A stretch of 64,000 bases of DNA from an uncultured Eubacteriales bacterium (GCA_902798745.1 CADBXM010000010.1:1-64000); one strand, 5' to 3'. Positions 52,368 to 61,262 are shown, numbered from the stretch's first letter. A program made the numbers and translations. The notes: a model not told the origin generated them from the letters alone.

Positions 52368-53207
52368 CTAAATCTCGATTGCAAGGTCCAATACTTTCGA
52401 AAACGATTCTTGCACTGCCACTGCGGCTTCAGTGACTTCTTCACCGGAAAGAGGTTTGTCAAGGACTCCCGCAGCCATATTTGAAAGGAAAGATATCCCG
52501 ATGATCTCGATTCCGGCGTGATTTGCTACTATTGCCTCCGGTACAGTCGACATTCCGACAGCATCGGCTCCGACAGTCCTAAGCATCCTTATTTCAGCCG
52601 GAGTTTCAAATGAAGGTCCGCTCATCATGCAGTAAACGCCCTCGTCCAGTTCGATGCCTTCGGCTGCTGCTCTTTTCTTTAGTTCCTCTCTCAGCTTACG
52701 TGAATAAGTGTATGTCATATCAGGGAACCTCGGACCAAACTCGTCTATATTTTTACCAATAAGAGGATTATCACCCGAGAGATTGATATGATCGCTTATC
52801 AGCATCAGATGTCCTGCACCAAAATCCTGATTTACACATCCGGCAGAATTGGTCAGTATCAGTCTTTTGATACCGAGTCCTATCATAACGCGTGTAGGAT
52901 AAGCTGCCTTATCCATATTACGGCTTTCATAGTAATGAAAGCGCCCGGCCATTATCACGATCTTTTTCCCGTTATATTCACCGTAAACCAACTCTCCTCT
53001 GTGGTCTGATACCCAACCGGACTCCATATGAGGAATGTCGTTATATGCCAGAACGACCGGATTATCTATCCTGTCGGCGAAATCATTGAGCCCGGAACCA
53101 AGAACGATCCCTATTTCAGGATCAATGACTCCTTTTTCATGCAAATACGTCAAAGAATCTGCAACACGTTCTATAGGTGGTTTGCCTGAATACTTTCTAA
53201 GTGACAT
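52368..53207 (-). CDS. punA: Purine-nucleoside phosphorylase (trimeric PNP)
   Basis: A 279-residue class I PNP. Phosphate-binding GSGLNDFAD (about 38), HGREL-like DHRGELVYG (about 68), AGRFHYYES (about 87), NSAGCVNQDF (about 120) and the purine site SGPSFETPAEIRML with VGMSTVPEAIVANHAG. It cleaves inosine/guanosine to base and ribose-1-phosphate. It begins about 140 nt after the terminator of the structured-RNA locus, so it is transcribed independently. Confidence 0.96.
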   Translation of the reverse strand: MSLRKYSGKPPIERVADSLTYLHEKGVIDPEIGIVLGSGLNDFADRIDNPVVLAYNDIPHMESGWVSDHRGELVYGEYNGKKIVIMAGRFHYYESRNMDKAAYPTRVMIGLGIKRLILTNSAGCVNQDFGAGHLMLISDHINLSGDNPLIGKNIDEFGPRFPDMTYTYSRKLREELKKRAAAEGIELDEGVYCMMSGPSFETPAEIRMLRTVGADAVGMSTVPEAIVANHAGIEIIGISFLSNMAAGVLDKPLSGEEVTEAAVAVQESFSKVLDLAIEI

Positions 53208-53348
53208 TATATTTACCTCTTAGTTATTAACCAATGGACACTGCGCCCATATAGAATCAATTATACGTTTTAAAGATGCCTATTTCCACAAAACTGCAAA
53301 ATTTCATCTGCCTTCAAGCCCTCTTTCCGATATCCGGGCACAAATCGA

Positions 53349-53382
53349 CAAAAACAATCAGGGGACGGGCTTTGCCCGTCCC
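53349..53382 (-). terminator. Strong terminator of the structured RNA
   Basis: GGGACGGGC/GCCCGTCCC, perfect 9-bp GC-rich stem with a 3-nt loop, followed by CTGATTGTTTTTG. Confidence 0.85.
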
Positions 53383-53798
53383 ACATAACTTCCTATATTC
53401 AGTTTGTTTCCGCCACGCGCACCTCTGCGTGGCACCTATATATATGATCTGCCTATTCGGATTTGGTATCCTGCGTGGCACTCTGCGCTTCTTTCTTTCG
53501 TTTGGGCTGATCCCGGTTCATCTCTACTGCTTATTCAAGACGTTGGTGTTCGGCTATCATTCACACCACCGGTGCCGCTAAGTCGGCCAGCCTTGCAGTG
53601 TTTCTATACCGAGACAGCCCCTCTTTCAAATGCTCCCATTGGTCTGTCCTCCTGTTTCTGCAGTCCGCACATCTCTGCGCCCTGCTGATATCTATATACC
53701 GGATACTTCCTTCGCTTCCCGTATACTCTTAATACGATCCGCTGCATCTGCCTTCATCGCGATGCTTACCCGGTTGATCAACAGTTCTCTCTGTTGTT
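53350..53798 (-). ncRNA. Unidentified structured RNA, about 450 nt
   Basis: A strong minus-strand promoter (53805-53833) and a strong terminator (53349-53382) bracket about 450 nt without a credible protein gene. Visible stems include CAACAG/CTGTTG at the 5' end, CGTAT/ATACG, GCGCA/TGTGC, GACAG/CTGTC, GGTGT/ACACC and GCCACGC/GCGTGGC. The 11-mer GTGCCACGCAG occurs twice. It lacks the marks of RNase P RNA (GAGGAAAGTCC), tmRNA, SRP RNA and the riboswitches I know. The terminator lies before punA, so it is not simply a leader of that gene, though a leader with full termination is possible. A 21-codon frame at 53692-53757 lacks a clear ribosome binding site. Confidence 0.65.
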
Positions 53799-53804
53799 GT
53801 CTGG

Positions 53805-53833
53805 ATTATATAACCTCAACGAAATGATTTCAA
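53805..53833 (-). promoter_or_regulatory. Strong promoter of the structured RNA
   Basis: TTGAAA, exactly 17 nt, TATAAT, start site expected near 53798. Its strength compares with that of rpsU and the tRNA cluster. Confidence 0.8.
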
Positions 53834-53839
53834 GTGGTT

Positions 53840-53862
53840 TTTTGTATTTAATAAATACAAAA
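53840..53862. promoter_or_regulatory. Perfect AT-rich palindrome upstream of the structured-RNA promoter
   Basis: TTTTGTATTTA-A-TAAATACAAAA, an 11+1+11 perfect palindrome, 6 nt upstream of the -35. It could be an operator or an UP-like element. Confidence 0.5.
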
Positions 53863-53950
53863 TTTATGATTTCTTTGTGATTGTTAACAAATGTTTACGT
53901 TTTGAGTATATTTGTAAACACATCCATTTTCTTTTGTTGACATTTAGATG

Positions 53951-53991
53951 CAAAAAAACAGGACCGTTCCTGCCTTGGGATCCGGTCCTGT
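53951..53991 (-). terminator. Terminator of hom-lysC-asd
   Basis: ACAGGACCG/CGGTCCTGT perfect 9-bp stem with a 16-nt loop, followed on the minus strand by TTTTTTG, 30 nt after the asd stop. Confidence 0.88.
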
Positions 53992-54021
53992 ATAAGCGTT
54001 TTATATGCTAGAAACAGAGCC

Positions 54022-55062
54022 TTATTCTGCGTTAACGAGAAGCTCGGCTATCTGCACTGCGTTTGTAGCAGCTCCCTTTCTTACCTGGTCTCCGCAGCAC
54101 CAGAGGTTTATACCCTTTTCGTTAACCAGGTCTTTTCTTACCCTGCCGACATATACGATGTCCTGATTGGATGTTACAAGAGGCATAGGATATACCGAGT
54201 TGTCAGGCTCGTCATACAGCTTTGCTCCCGGAGCCTCCGCGATTGCTTTCCTTACTTCCTCAAGATCAAGAACATCCTCTGTAATGACGCAGGCGCTGAT
54301 CGCGTGTGATCTCTCAACAGGCACTCTTACGCATGTGCAGCTCACTTTGAGTTCAGGCAGATGCATGATTTTGCGGCCCTCGTTCTGCAGCTTCATCTCT
54401 TCACTCGAATACAGATTGTCACCGAATCCGCCGATCTGCGGGATAAGGTTGTATGCTATCTGATGCTGGAATATCTGCGGATCGATGTCTGCCCCGTAGG
54501 AATTACCGCTTCCGCCTGCTTCCCTTGCTTTGATGATGGCTTCTGACTGGTCATACATTTCTTTAGGACCAGCAGCGCCCGCTCCGCTCGTTGCCTGATA
54601 TGTCGACGCATAGAGACCTGTGATTTTCGAAAGCTTGTTGATCGCGTTGATAGCAACAAGAGTTATGATAGTCGAGCAGTTTGGATTACTGATGATACCT
54701 TTGTTCTTAAAAGCATCTTCCGGATTGATTTCAGGCACCACGAGTGGAACTTCAGGATCCAATCTGAATGCCGAAGAATTATCAACGAACACAGCGCCGG
54801 ATTTCTTGATATACGGAGCCATAGCTTCAGCGATATCGTTCTCGGAAGCACCGAGCACTATATCAAGGCCCTCAAACGCGGTCTCGCAGGTCTTCTGAAC
54901 GGTCACATCTCCGAACGGTGTTTTGATCACCTTGCCCTCAGATCTCTCGCTCGCAAGGCATCTAAGCTCGCCTATAGGAAAGTTTCTCTCCCCGAGCACC
55001 TTCAACATTTCCTGACCGACTGCGCCTGTAGCACCCATAATACCTACGTTGTACTTTTTCAT
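54022..55062 (-). CDS. asd: Aspartate-semialdehyde dehydrogenase
   Basis: A 346-residue ASADH. NADP-binding MGATGAVGQEML (9-20), active Cys in SNPNCSTIITLVAI (about 128), and the His-containing RVPVERSHAISACV (about 245). It converts aspartyl phosphate to the semialdehyde, the branch point to lysine and threonine/methionine. It is 41 nt after lysC. Confidence 0.96.
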   Translation of the reverse strand: MKKYNVGIMGATGAVGQEMLKVLGERNFPIGELRCLASERSEGKVIKTPFGDVTVQKTCETAFEGLDIVLGASENDIAEAMAPYIKKSGAVFVDNSSAFRLDPEVPLVVPEINPEDAFKNKGIISNPNCSTIITLVAINAINKLSKITGLYASTYQATSGAGAAGPKEMYDQSEAIIKAREAGGSGNSYGADIDPQIFQHQIAYNLIPQIGGFGDNLYSSEEMKLQNEGRKIMHLPELKVSCTCVRVPVERSHAISACVITEDVLDLEEVRKAIAEAPGAKLYDEPDNSVYPMPLVTSNQDIVYVGRVRKDLVNEKGINLWCCGDQVRKGAATNAVQIAELLVNAE

Positions 55063-55103
55063 TTGTTCTTCCTTCTTTCCTGTTCTTCCTTCTTTAATAA
55101 AAC

Positions 55104-56432
55104 TTACAGCGAGAACTTATCGTAAAGCACCCGGATAGCTTCCTCAAAGTCTTCATCGAATACGCCTACCATGATATTTATCTCGTCAGCTCCCTGCTGT
55201 ATCGTTCTGATATTGATATTGTTGTCACCGAGAGCTTTGAATATCCTTCCCGACATTCCCGTCTTGTACGCCATGGTACGTGACACGATAGCGATAAGAC
55301 TTATACCCTCGGTGAGAGCACAGTTGTCGATGCCGTCGAAGTCCGCAAGTTCATGCATCAGTTCGTGCTTTCTCATTTTGAGACTGTCACTTGGGAAAAC
55401 GACCGAGAAGCTGTCGACTCCGCTTGGGATCTGCTCCACAGGGATGTCATAGCGGTCGAACACCGCAAGCACATGCCTCAGCAGCCCTATCTTGGCCTCG
55501 CCAATTCTGCTTTTATAAATATTGATTATCGAGAAATGTCTCTTTCCCGCGATACCGGTAATGAATCTCTCGCTTTTTTCTTCCTCGAGCACCTCATCAA
55601 AATTTTCTCTGATGATCGTTCCCGGATTGTCAGGATCGTTCGTATTTCGGATATTTACCGGTATATCCTTACGCCTTACAGGGAACACCGTGTCCTCGTG
55701 GAGCACCGACGCTCCCATATAACTCAGTTCTCTCAGCTCGTCATATGTTACTCTGGCGATAGTTTTAGGATTGTCTACGATGCGTGGGTCTACCATGAGG
55801 ATGCCCGAAACATCTGTCCAATTCTCGTATACATCTGCGTCAAGATATGCAGCAGCGAGGGCTCCTGTTATATCGGATCCACCTCTCGGGAAAGTATGCA
55901 CGTCACCGTTTGGAAAGATGCCGTAAAAGCCAGGTGTCACTATCCTGCCGTATATACCCTTCAGTTCCTTCAGTTTTTCTTCCGACTTCGAGTTGTTCAC
56001 TTTGCCGTCGTAGTCGAACATAAGCCATTCGGAAGCATCTATAAATTTATAGCCAAGATATTCAGCCATCAGAATGGCATTGAAGTACTCTCCCCTTGAG
56101 ACGATGAAGTCAACCGCTGTGTCCTTGTTTATGCCGGCGAACGTCTCATCTACCAGACTGCCTATGTCGGTGCTGAGCCCGCACTCTTCTTTGATCTCGA
56201 CATATCTGCTTCTGATCATGTCGAGTACACCTTCGTGAGAAACTCCGTATTTTAGATGAGCTCTTATCAAGTAGAGAAGATCTGTTATCTTGTTATCGTC
56301 AGAGTCTCTTTTCCCCGGTGCGGAAACGACCACGACCTCTCTGGACGGGTCGCTGTCTACTATATGCTTTACCTTAGCGAAATGCGAAGCGTCCGCCAGG
56401 CTTGAACCACCAAATTTAAGTACCTTCAGCAT
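55104..56432 (-). CDS. lysC: Aspartate kinase
   Basis: A 442-residue aspartokinase. Kinase domain with KFGGSSLADASHF (6-18), VVSAPGKR (about 36) and GGSDITGALAAAYLDADVYENWTDV (cited as GGSDITGALAA and YENWTDV, about 187). Two C-terminal ACT domains (about 305-442), with ISLIAIVSRTMA and NINIRTIQQGADEINIMVGV (cited as INIRTIQQGADE), imply feedback control. It begins directly after the hom stop with no spacer and precedes asd. Confidence 0.95.
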   Translation of the reverse strand: MLKVLKFGGSSLADASHFAKVKHIVDSDPSREVVVVSAPGKRDSDDNKITDLLYLIRAHLKYGVSHEGVLDMIRSRYVEIKEECGLSTDIGSLVDETFAGINKDTAVDFIVSRGEYFNAILMAEYLGYKFIDASEWLMFDYDGKVNNSKSEEKLKELKGIYGRIVTPGFYGIFPNGDVHTFPRGGSDITGALAAAYLDADVYENWTDVSGILMVDPRIVDNPKTIARVTYDELRELSYMGASVLHEDTVFPVRRKDIPVNIRNTNDPDNPGTIIRENFDEVLEEEKSERFITGIAGKRHFSIINIYKSRIGEAKIGLLRHVLAVFDRYDIPVEQIPSGVDSFSVVFPSDSLKMRKHELMHELADFDGIDNCALTEGISLIAIVSRTMAYKTGMSGRIFKALGDNNINIRTIQQGADEINIMVGVFDEDFEEAIRVLYDKFSL

Positions 56433-57599
56433 TTAATCTTCCAATGCCGCAAAGAACATCTCACGGCCCTTTTCCTTTCTGTGTTTTCCTATTTTGTGCA
56501 TTTCCACTACGCTGATCGGCTTTGATACGCAGTAGAAAATGCCGTCTTTCTCTTCATAAGTATCTATCAAAGGCTCTATGTGCTCACACATCCTATCGTG
56601 TCTGATGTAGTATCTGTGGACCGCCGAGCTGTTGTCCACCTTAGCATCCGCGCATGCGCCGGCATTAGCATACATATCGACACCGTCTTTGATGTCTATT
56701 ACATCCTGCACTACAGACTGTCCTGTAGGCATCATGCCCGCGCCCTGTCCGTAGAAACTTAGAGTTCCGACGTTCTCAGCTGTAAGTGTTATCAGATTAT
56801 TGTTGGTCTTTACGTTGGCTTCAAGGCTCGTCTCACGGAAAGCTACAGGCTCAACATATACGCTCACAACACCATCATGAAGTTTTGAGTTCATCATTAG
56901 TCTCGGGACCAGGCCCTTTTCTTTAAGGTATGCTACATCGCACGCCTTGATCGTATCGATACCATAGCAAGGAACGTCCTCTTCCTTTATAACAGTGCCA
57001 TACGCGAGATTCGATGAGATCACCGTCTTACACAGTGTGTCCGTACCCTCTATATCCGATGCCGGGTTAGCCTCGGCATATCCAAGCTCTTTTGCTGTAA
57101 CCAGCATTTCGTCGAAGTCTGCTCCATTATCATGCATAGCGTCAAGGATATAGTTACACGTGCCGTTTACGACGCCTCTTACTTCAGTCACTTCATCGCA
57201 GCGCTTTGTCCTAAGCAGATTGTAAAGCCATGGGATACCACCGCCGGCGGTTGAAGTGAATCTAAGCTGGACTCCATTTTTCTTTGCTGCCTCAGTCAGT
57301 TCCCCAAAGCACGAGCTGATTAGATTCTTATTCGGTGTAACGACATGCTTGCCGGCATTAAGGCATTCCAGAACATACTTCCTCGCAATGTCTACTCCGC
57401 CAATAGATTCTATGACCAAATCGATTTCAGGATCGCCGGTTATATCATTGAGATCTGTTGTGAACCTGTCATCTATATCCTCATATCCTTTTCTTACGCG
57501 CCTGCTGAGTATCCTCACTACTTCGATGTCCGAAGCAAATCTGGCAACCTCATAAGCACCACTTCCCACTGTACCAAATCCCAAAATCGCGATCTTCAT
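56433..57599 (-). CDS. hom: Homoserine dehydrogenase
   Basis: A 388-residue homoserine dehydrogenase lacking the usual C-terminal ACT domain (about 430 residues in the long form). NAD-binding GFGTVGSGAYEVAR (7-20), VVTPNKNLISS (about 100), GVVNGTCNYILDAM (about 141) and AEANPASDIEGTDTLCKT (about 176). It makes homoserine for threonine and methionine. GGAGAAGG lies before the ATG. It is the first gene of hom-lysC-asd. Feedback control may instead rest on the ACT protein encoded with thrC. Confidence 0.95.
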   Translation of the reverse strand: MKIAILGFGTVGSGAYEVARFASDIEVVRILSRRVRKGYEDIDDRFTTDLNDITGDPEIDLVIESIGGVDIARKYVLECLNAGKHVVTPNKNLISSCFGELTEAAKKNGVQLRFTSTAGGGIPWLYNLLRTKRCDEVTEVRGVVNGTCNYILDAMHDNGADFDEMLVTAKELGYAEANPASDIEGTDTLCKTVISSNLAYGTVIKEEDVPCYGIDTIKACDVAYLKEKGLVPRLMMNSKLHDGVVSVYVEPVAFRETSLEANVKTNNNLITLTAENVGTLSFYGQGAGMMPTGQSVVQDVIDIKDGVDMYANAGACADAKVDNSSAVHRYYIRHDRMCEHIEPLIDTYEEKDGIFYCVSKPISVVEMHKIGKHRKEKGREMFFAALED

Positions 57600-57622
57600 A
57601 ATGTAACCTTCTCCATATTCTT

Positions 57623-57665
57623 ACGGCAATCGTAGAATCATACCAAGAAACTTTGTGATTGCCGT
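57623..57665 (-). promoter_or_regulatory. Leader hairpin before hom
   Basis: ACGGCAATC/GATTGCCGT, perfect 9-bp stem across 25 nt in the 5' leader, ending about 15 nt before the hom ribosome binding site. No U-run follows, so it is not an intrinsic terminator. No leader peptide with Thr codons is visible. Confidence 0.45.
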
Positions 57666-57738
57666 CAGTTTCCGTATATTACAGACAAAAAGTTTTTTGT
57701 GTCCGTGTATCGAAAACACTTGTCTTTCGAACGGATAT

Positions 57739-57767
57739 AATGTAACATGAACGAGGTGTTTTTTCAA
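57739..57767 (-). promoter_or_regulatory. Promoter of hom-lysC-asd
   Basis: TTGAAA, 17 nt, TACATT on the minus strand, giving a leader of about 130 nt. A plus-strand TATAAT (57736-57741) toward thrC overlaps this -10. Confidence 0.6.
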
Positions 57768-57814
57768 CCACCATTACACTAATTATCAATAAAGATACAA
57801 CAGAGGAAGAATAC

Positions 57815-59290
57815 ATGATCGAATATGTAAGTACAAGAAATATCAATATCAAAGTAAGTTCAAGCAAGGCGATACTCGATGGCCAGGCCGAAGGCGGCGG
57901 ACTATACGTCCCTTCCGATCTTGACGCGATAAAGCTCGACTACCACGATGTCATAAAAGGCAATGATTTCCGCAGTATGGCGAAAGCTGTGTGGAACGCT
58001 TTCTTTGACGACTATGGCAGCGAAAAGATCGACGAGCTGGTAGAGCTAAGCTATAAAAATAAATTCACACCTCCGGAGATCACTCCTTTAGTCAAGGCTG
58101 CAAGTGAGAAATCCGAGGCTTTTGTTCTGGAGCTTTATCACGGGCCTACTTCAGCATTCAAAGACGTAGCTCTGTCAGCTCTTCCAAATCTCCTTACCGC
58201 CGCAAGATCCATGAATGATTTCAAAGATGACATCATGATCCTCACCGCGACTTCGGGCGATACGGGAAGCGCGGCCATTGCGGGATTCAGCGATGTTCCG
58301 GGGACTTCCATCACTGTATTTTTCCCTCACGGCGGTGTTTCGGATACTCAGAGACTGCAGATGGTGACAGCCACAGGTTCTAATGTCACAGCATGCGCGA
58401 TCCGAGGCAATTTCGATGATGCACAGACGGGCGTGAAGAAAATCTTCAGAGAGATCCCTAAACCGGCTGAAGGCGTTTCCATTTCGAGCGCCAACTCCAT
58501 CAATATAGGCAGACTCGTGCCTCAGGTCGTATACTACTTCTCCGCTTACGCCCAGCTTCTTGAAAAAGGCGCGATAAATGACGGCGACAAAGTGGATTTC
58601 GTGGTCCCTACCGGAAATTTCGGAGATATCATGGCTGGATGGTTCGCTCTTAAAATGGGGCTTCCTGTCGGCAGACTCATTTGTGCTTCCAACAAAAACG
58701 ATGTGCTCACCGAGTTCTTTGAGACGGGACACTATAATAGAAAACGTGAGTTTTACAAGACAACTTCCCCTTCCATGGACATTCTCGTTTCAAGCAATTT
58801 AGAACGCCTTCTCTTCTACATCTGTGGATCAGAGAACACTCTCAAATACATGAAGCAACTCGAGGAAACAGGTGAATACCAAATCACGGATGACGAACTC
58901 AAAGAGATCAATTCTGTATTCACTGGTCTTTGTGCAAACGACGATGAAGGTGCTGCAGCTATAAGAGGCGTTTTTGAACATGACCGCTACCTCATGGATA
59001 CTCATACTTCCATCGCATGGTCTTGCATGGAAAAGTATAACGGCAAGGCAAAAGCCACTGTCGTACTTTCAACAGCCTCCCCTTACAAGTTCTCAGCCGC
59101 TGTTTTAGAAGCTCTCGGTGAAGAACTCACGGGTTCCGATGAAAGCAATATGAACAAAGTCAAAGAGATGACCGGCGCTCCTGTGCCTGCCGGGCTTGCA
59201 GGGCTTTTCTCAAGACCTATAAACCATAATGATGTTATCGACGCCTCAGATATGAGGTCATATGTTATCGAAAAGAGTAAGCGGGGTTAA
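57815..59290 (+). CDS. thrC: Threonine synthase
   Basis: A 491-residue type-2 (long) threonine synthase. PLP Lys in HGPTSAFKDVALSALP (about 115), TATSGDTGSAAIAG (about 146), SSANSINIGRLVPQ (about 222) and VPTGNFGDIMAGWFALKMGLP (cited as PTGNFGDIMAG, about 262). It makes threonine from O-phosphohomoserine. No homoserine kinase gene is in the window. It is divergent from hom-lysC-asd and 5 nt before pheB. Confidence 0.96.
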   Translation: MIEYVSTRNINIKVSSSKAILDGQAEGGGLYVPSDLDAIKLDYHDVIKGNDFRSMAKAVWNAFFDDYGSEKIDELVELSYKNKFTPPEITPLVKAASEKSEAFVLELYHGPTSAFKDVALSALPNLLTAARSMNDFKDDIMILTATSGDTGSAAIAGFSDVPGTSITVFFPHGGVSDTQRLQMVTATGSNVTACAIRGNFDDAQTGVKKIFREIPKPAEGVSISSANSINIGRLVPQVVYYFSAYAQLLEKGAINDGDKVDFVVPTGNFGDIMAGWFALKMGLPVGRLICASNKNDVLTEFFETGHYNRKREFYKTTSPSMDILVSSNLERLLFYICGSENTLKYMKQLEETGEYQITDDELKEINSVFTGLCANDDEGAAAIRGVFEHDRYLMDTHTSIAWSCMEKYNGKAKATVVLSTASPYKFSAAVLEALGEELTGSDESNMNKVKEMTGAPVPAGLAGLFSRPINHNDVIDASDMRSYVIEKSKRG

Positions 59291-59295
59291 GTGAA

Positions 59296-59733
59296 ATGCA
59301 AGGAAAATACCTGATAGTGGACAAAGCTCTCCTGCCTTCGTATTATGAGAAAGTCTCCCTTGCAAAAGAACTGATCGATGAGGGCAAGGCAGCAGATGTG
59401 AGCGAGGCTGTGAAGATGGTCGGCATCTCCCGTTCCACATTCTATAAGTACCGGGACATGGTAAGAGATATCAGCACAGTATCCATGGGACGCCACGCTA
59501 TAATATCGATGATGATGCGACACAGTGTCGGCACCCTTTCATCGATGCTGAACATCATATCCCGTTATGGATACAGCGTGTGGACCATAACTCAAAATCC
59601 GCCTGTTGATTCAAAAGCCAACGTTGTAGTAACACTTGAGCTTGGGGACGATGCCGGTAAACTCGATGAGATGGTAAATGAGATCAGAGCCTTGCAGGGG
59701 CTTTCAAGGGTACAGCTTCTGGGAATGGACTAA
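59296..59733 (+). CDS. pheB: ACT-domain protein PheB (UPF0735)
   Basis: A 145-residue PheB-like protein. Residues 1-60 carry a short helix-turn-helix-like segment (KMVGISRSTFYKYRDMVRD) and residues about 70-145 an ACT domain. It probably binds an amino acid and regulates threonine or aromatic metabolism. The pairing with thrC, 5 nt upstream, suggests threonine control. Its stop codon lies inside the loop of its own terminator. Confidence 0.9.
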   Translation: MQGKYLIVDKALLPSYYEKVSLAKELIDEGKAADVSEAVKMVGISRSTFYKYRDMVRDISTVSMGRHAIISMMMRHSVGTLSSMLNIISRYGYSVWTITQNPPVDSKANVVVTLELGDDAGKLDEMVNEIRALQGLSRVQLLGMD

Positions 59734-59750
59734 AGTCCATTCCTTTTTTA
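59722..59750 (+). terminator. Terminator overlapping the pheB stop codon
   Basis: GGAATGGAC-TAAA-GTCCATTCC then TTTTTT. The TAA stop forms the loop, so the last three codons of pheB are part of the stem. Confidence 0.92.
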
Positions 59751-59796
59751 TATTTCTTTTATACAAAAATAAATACAATATATTGTGTCTTCGCTA

Positions 59797-59825
59797 TTGT
59801 TATGACGGCTCATGTAGTTTAAAAT
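59797..59825 (+). promoter_or_regulatory. Promoter of uraA
   Basis: TTGTTA, 17 nt, TAAAAT, about 42 nt before the uraA ATG. Confidence 0.65.
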
Positions 59826-59867
59826 AGGCGTGATAATTTTTTAGGTATATAAAGAAAGCAGGTTATT

Positions 59868-61205
59868 ATGGCTAAGCAGAGACAGATCATCCAGATCGAC
59901 GAGAGAGTGCCTCTCGGTAAAGGCATTCCTCTCTCTATCCAGCACACATTCGCTATGTTCAGCGCATCGGTGCTCGTACCTTACATCCTCGGGATAAGTC
60001 CTTCCATCGCCCTCCTTATGAACGGCATCGGAACACTTATCTTTATTTTTGTTACCAAAGGCGGAGCTCCTGCCTACCTCGGATCGTCATTCGCATTCAT
60101 CTCACCGGCTCTCTTGGTAATCAATACCGAAGGGCTTGGCTACAGATACGCGCTCGGAGGATTCGTAGTTACCGGACTACTGATGTGCGCCATCGCCATC
60201 CTGATAAAATTCGTCGGGACCAAATGGATCGATGCTATACTGCCTCCTGCGGCCATGGGCCCTGTAGTTGCGCTTATAGGGCTTGAGCTTGCGGGCTCTG
60301 CAGCTCAGACCGCCGGGATCCTTGACGGTGAGGGGCATATGGTAGCTGATCTTGACCCTAAGGTGCTGATCGTATTCCTGGTGACACTGCTTCTCGCGGT
60401 ATTTGGCGGAGTGCTCTACAGAGGATTCGCAAGTGCCATCGCGATCCTGATCGCCATTGTTTCAGGTTATGTACTTGCACTCGTGTTCGGTCTCGTGGAC
60501 TTCTCCACTATTGGCGGAGCCGGCTGGCTTGAAAAACCTGACTTCCAGTTCCCGTTGTTCAGCGGACAGGCGATCGCGATCATAATCCCGGCCACTCTTG
60601 TAGTAGTGTCCGAACATATCGGTCACCAGGTAGTTACTTCTGAGGTAGTCGGAAAAGATCTCCTCAGAGACCCTGGACTTCACAGATCGATGTTTGCTGA
60701 CGGTTTCTCAACAGCTCTCTCGGGATGCCTTGGATCCTGCCCTACCACTACTTACGGCGAGAACATCGGCGTTATGGCCATTACAAAGGTATACAGCGTA
60801 TGGGTCATCGGTGGAGCTGCTGCATTCTCTATCGCGCTCTCTTTCATCGGTAAGGCCTCGGCTCTTATCCAGACCATTCCTGGCCCTGTAATGGGCGGCG
60901 TAAGCTTCCTGCTCTACGGCATGATCGGAGCTTCCGGTATCAGACTGATGGTAGATGCCAAGATAGATTATTCCAAGGCCAAGAACCTCGCTCTTACTTC
61001 AGTCGTATTCGTTGTAGGTCTCTCGGGTATCGCAGTCAACCTCGGTGATGTATCGCTCAAGGGAATGAGCCTTGCTGCTGTAGTAGGCATGCTTCTCGGA
61101 CTGATCATGTACCTGCTCGATAAGTTCAAAATAACAAACGAGTATGAAGGCGCTGAAGAAGAGCCTGAAGAGGTAAAAGACGGAGCAAGGACTTTCACGA
61201 AATAG
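59868..61205 (+). CDS. uraA: Uracil permease (NCS2)
   Basis: A 445-residue nucleobase:cation symporter-2 transporter of about 14 helices. IPLSIQHTFAMFSASVLVP (about 20-38) is the TM1 region with the conserved QH, APAYLGSSFAF (about 67) is TM3, and the NCS2 loop reads CPTTTYGENIGVMAITKVYS (about 287). The residues fit the uracil rather than the xanthine branch. No pyr attenuator is seen upstream. It is monocistronic with its own promoter and terminator. Confidence 0.9.
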   Translation: MAKQRQIIQIDERVPLGKGIPLSIQHTFAMFSASVLVPYILGISPSIALLMNGIGTLIFIFVTKGGAPAYLGSSFAFISPALLVINTEGLGYRYALGGFVVTGLLMCAIAILIKFVGTKWIDAILPPAAMGPVVALIGLELAGSAAQTAGILDGEGHMVADLDPKVLIVFLVTLLLAVFGGVLYRGFASAIAILIAIVSGYVLALVFGLVDFSTIGGAGWLEKPDFQFPLFSGQAIAIIIPATLVVVSEHIGHQVVTSEVVGKDLLRDPGLHRSMFADGFSTALSGCLGSCPTTTYGENIGVMAITKVYSVWVIGGAAAFSIALSFIGKASALIQTIPGPVMGGVSFLLYGMIGASGIRLMVDAKIDYSKAKNLALTSVVFVVGLSGIAVNLGDVSLKGMSLAAVVGMLLGLIMYLLDKFKITNEYEGAEEEPEEVKDGARTFTK

Positions 61206-61227
61206 TTCAGTCTTACACGAACGATTT

Positions 61228-61262
61228 AGGTGGGATGTATTACAAACATCCCACCTTTTTTA
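61228..61262 (+). terminator. Terminator of uraA
   Basis: GGTGGGATGT/ACATCCCACC, perfect 10-bp stem with a 7-nt loop, then TTTTTT. Confidence 0.92.

Noticed and set aside
53401..53500. Cobalamin-riboswitch-like GCCACGCAGGATACC in the structured RNA
   Set aside because: It only loosely resembles a B12 box. The upstream core elements expected of that riboswitch are missing, and no cobalamin-linked gene follows before the terminator.
53276..53688. Plus-strand ORFs of about 100 codons in the same region
   Set aside because: Cys/His/Phe-rich, low-quality composition with no start signals. They are antisense shadows of the RNA locus.
53692..53757. A 21-residue ORF (MKADAADRIKSIREAKEVSG...) in the minus strand of the RNA locus
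   Set aside because: No clear ribosome binding site, and it overlaps predicted stems. Kept only as a remark.
53350..53800. RNase P RNA or tmRNA
   Set aside because: GAGGAAAGTCC is absent (the closest is GAGGACAGACC), as are the tmRNA ends and tag codons.
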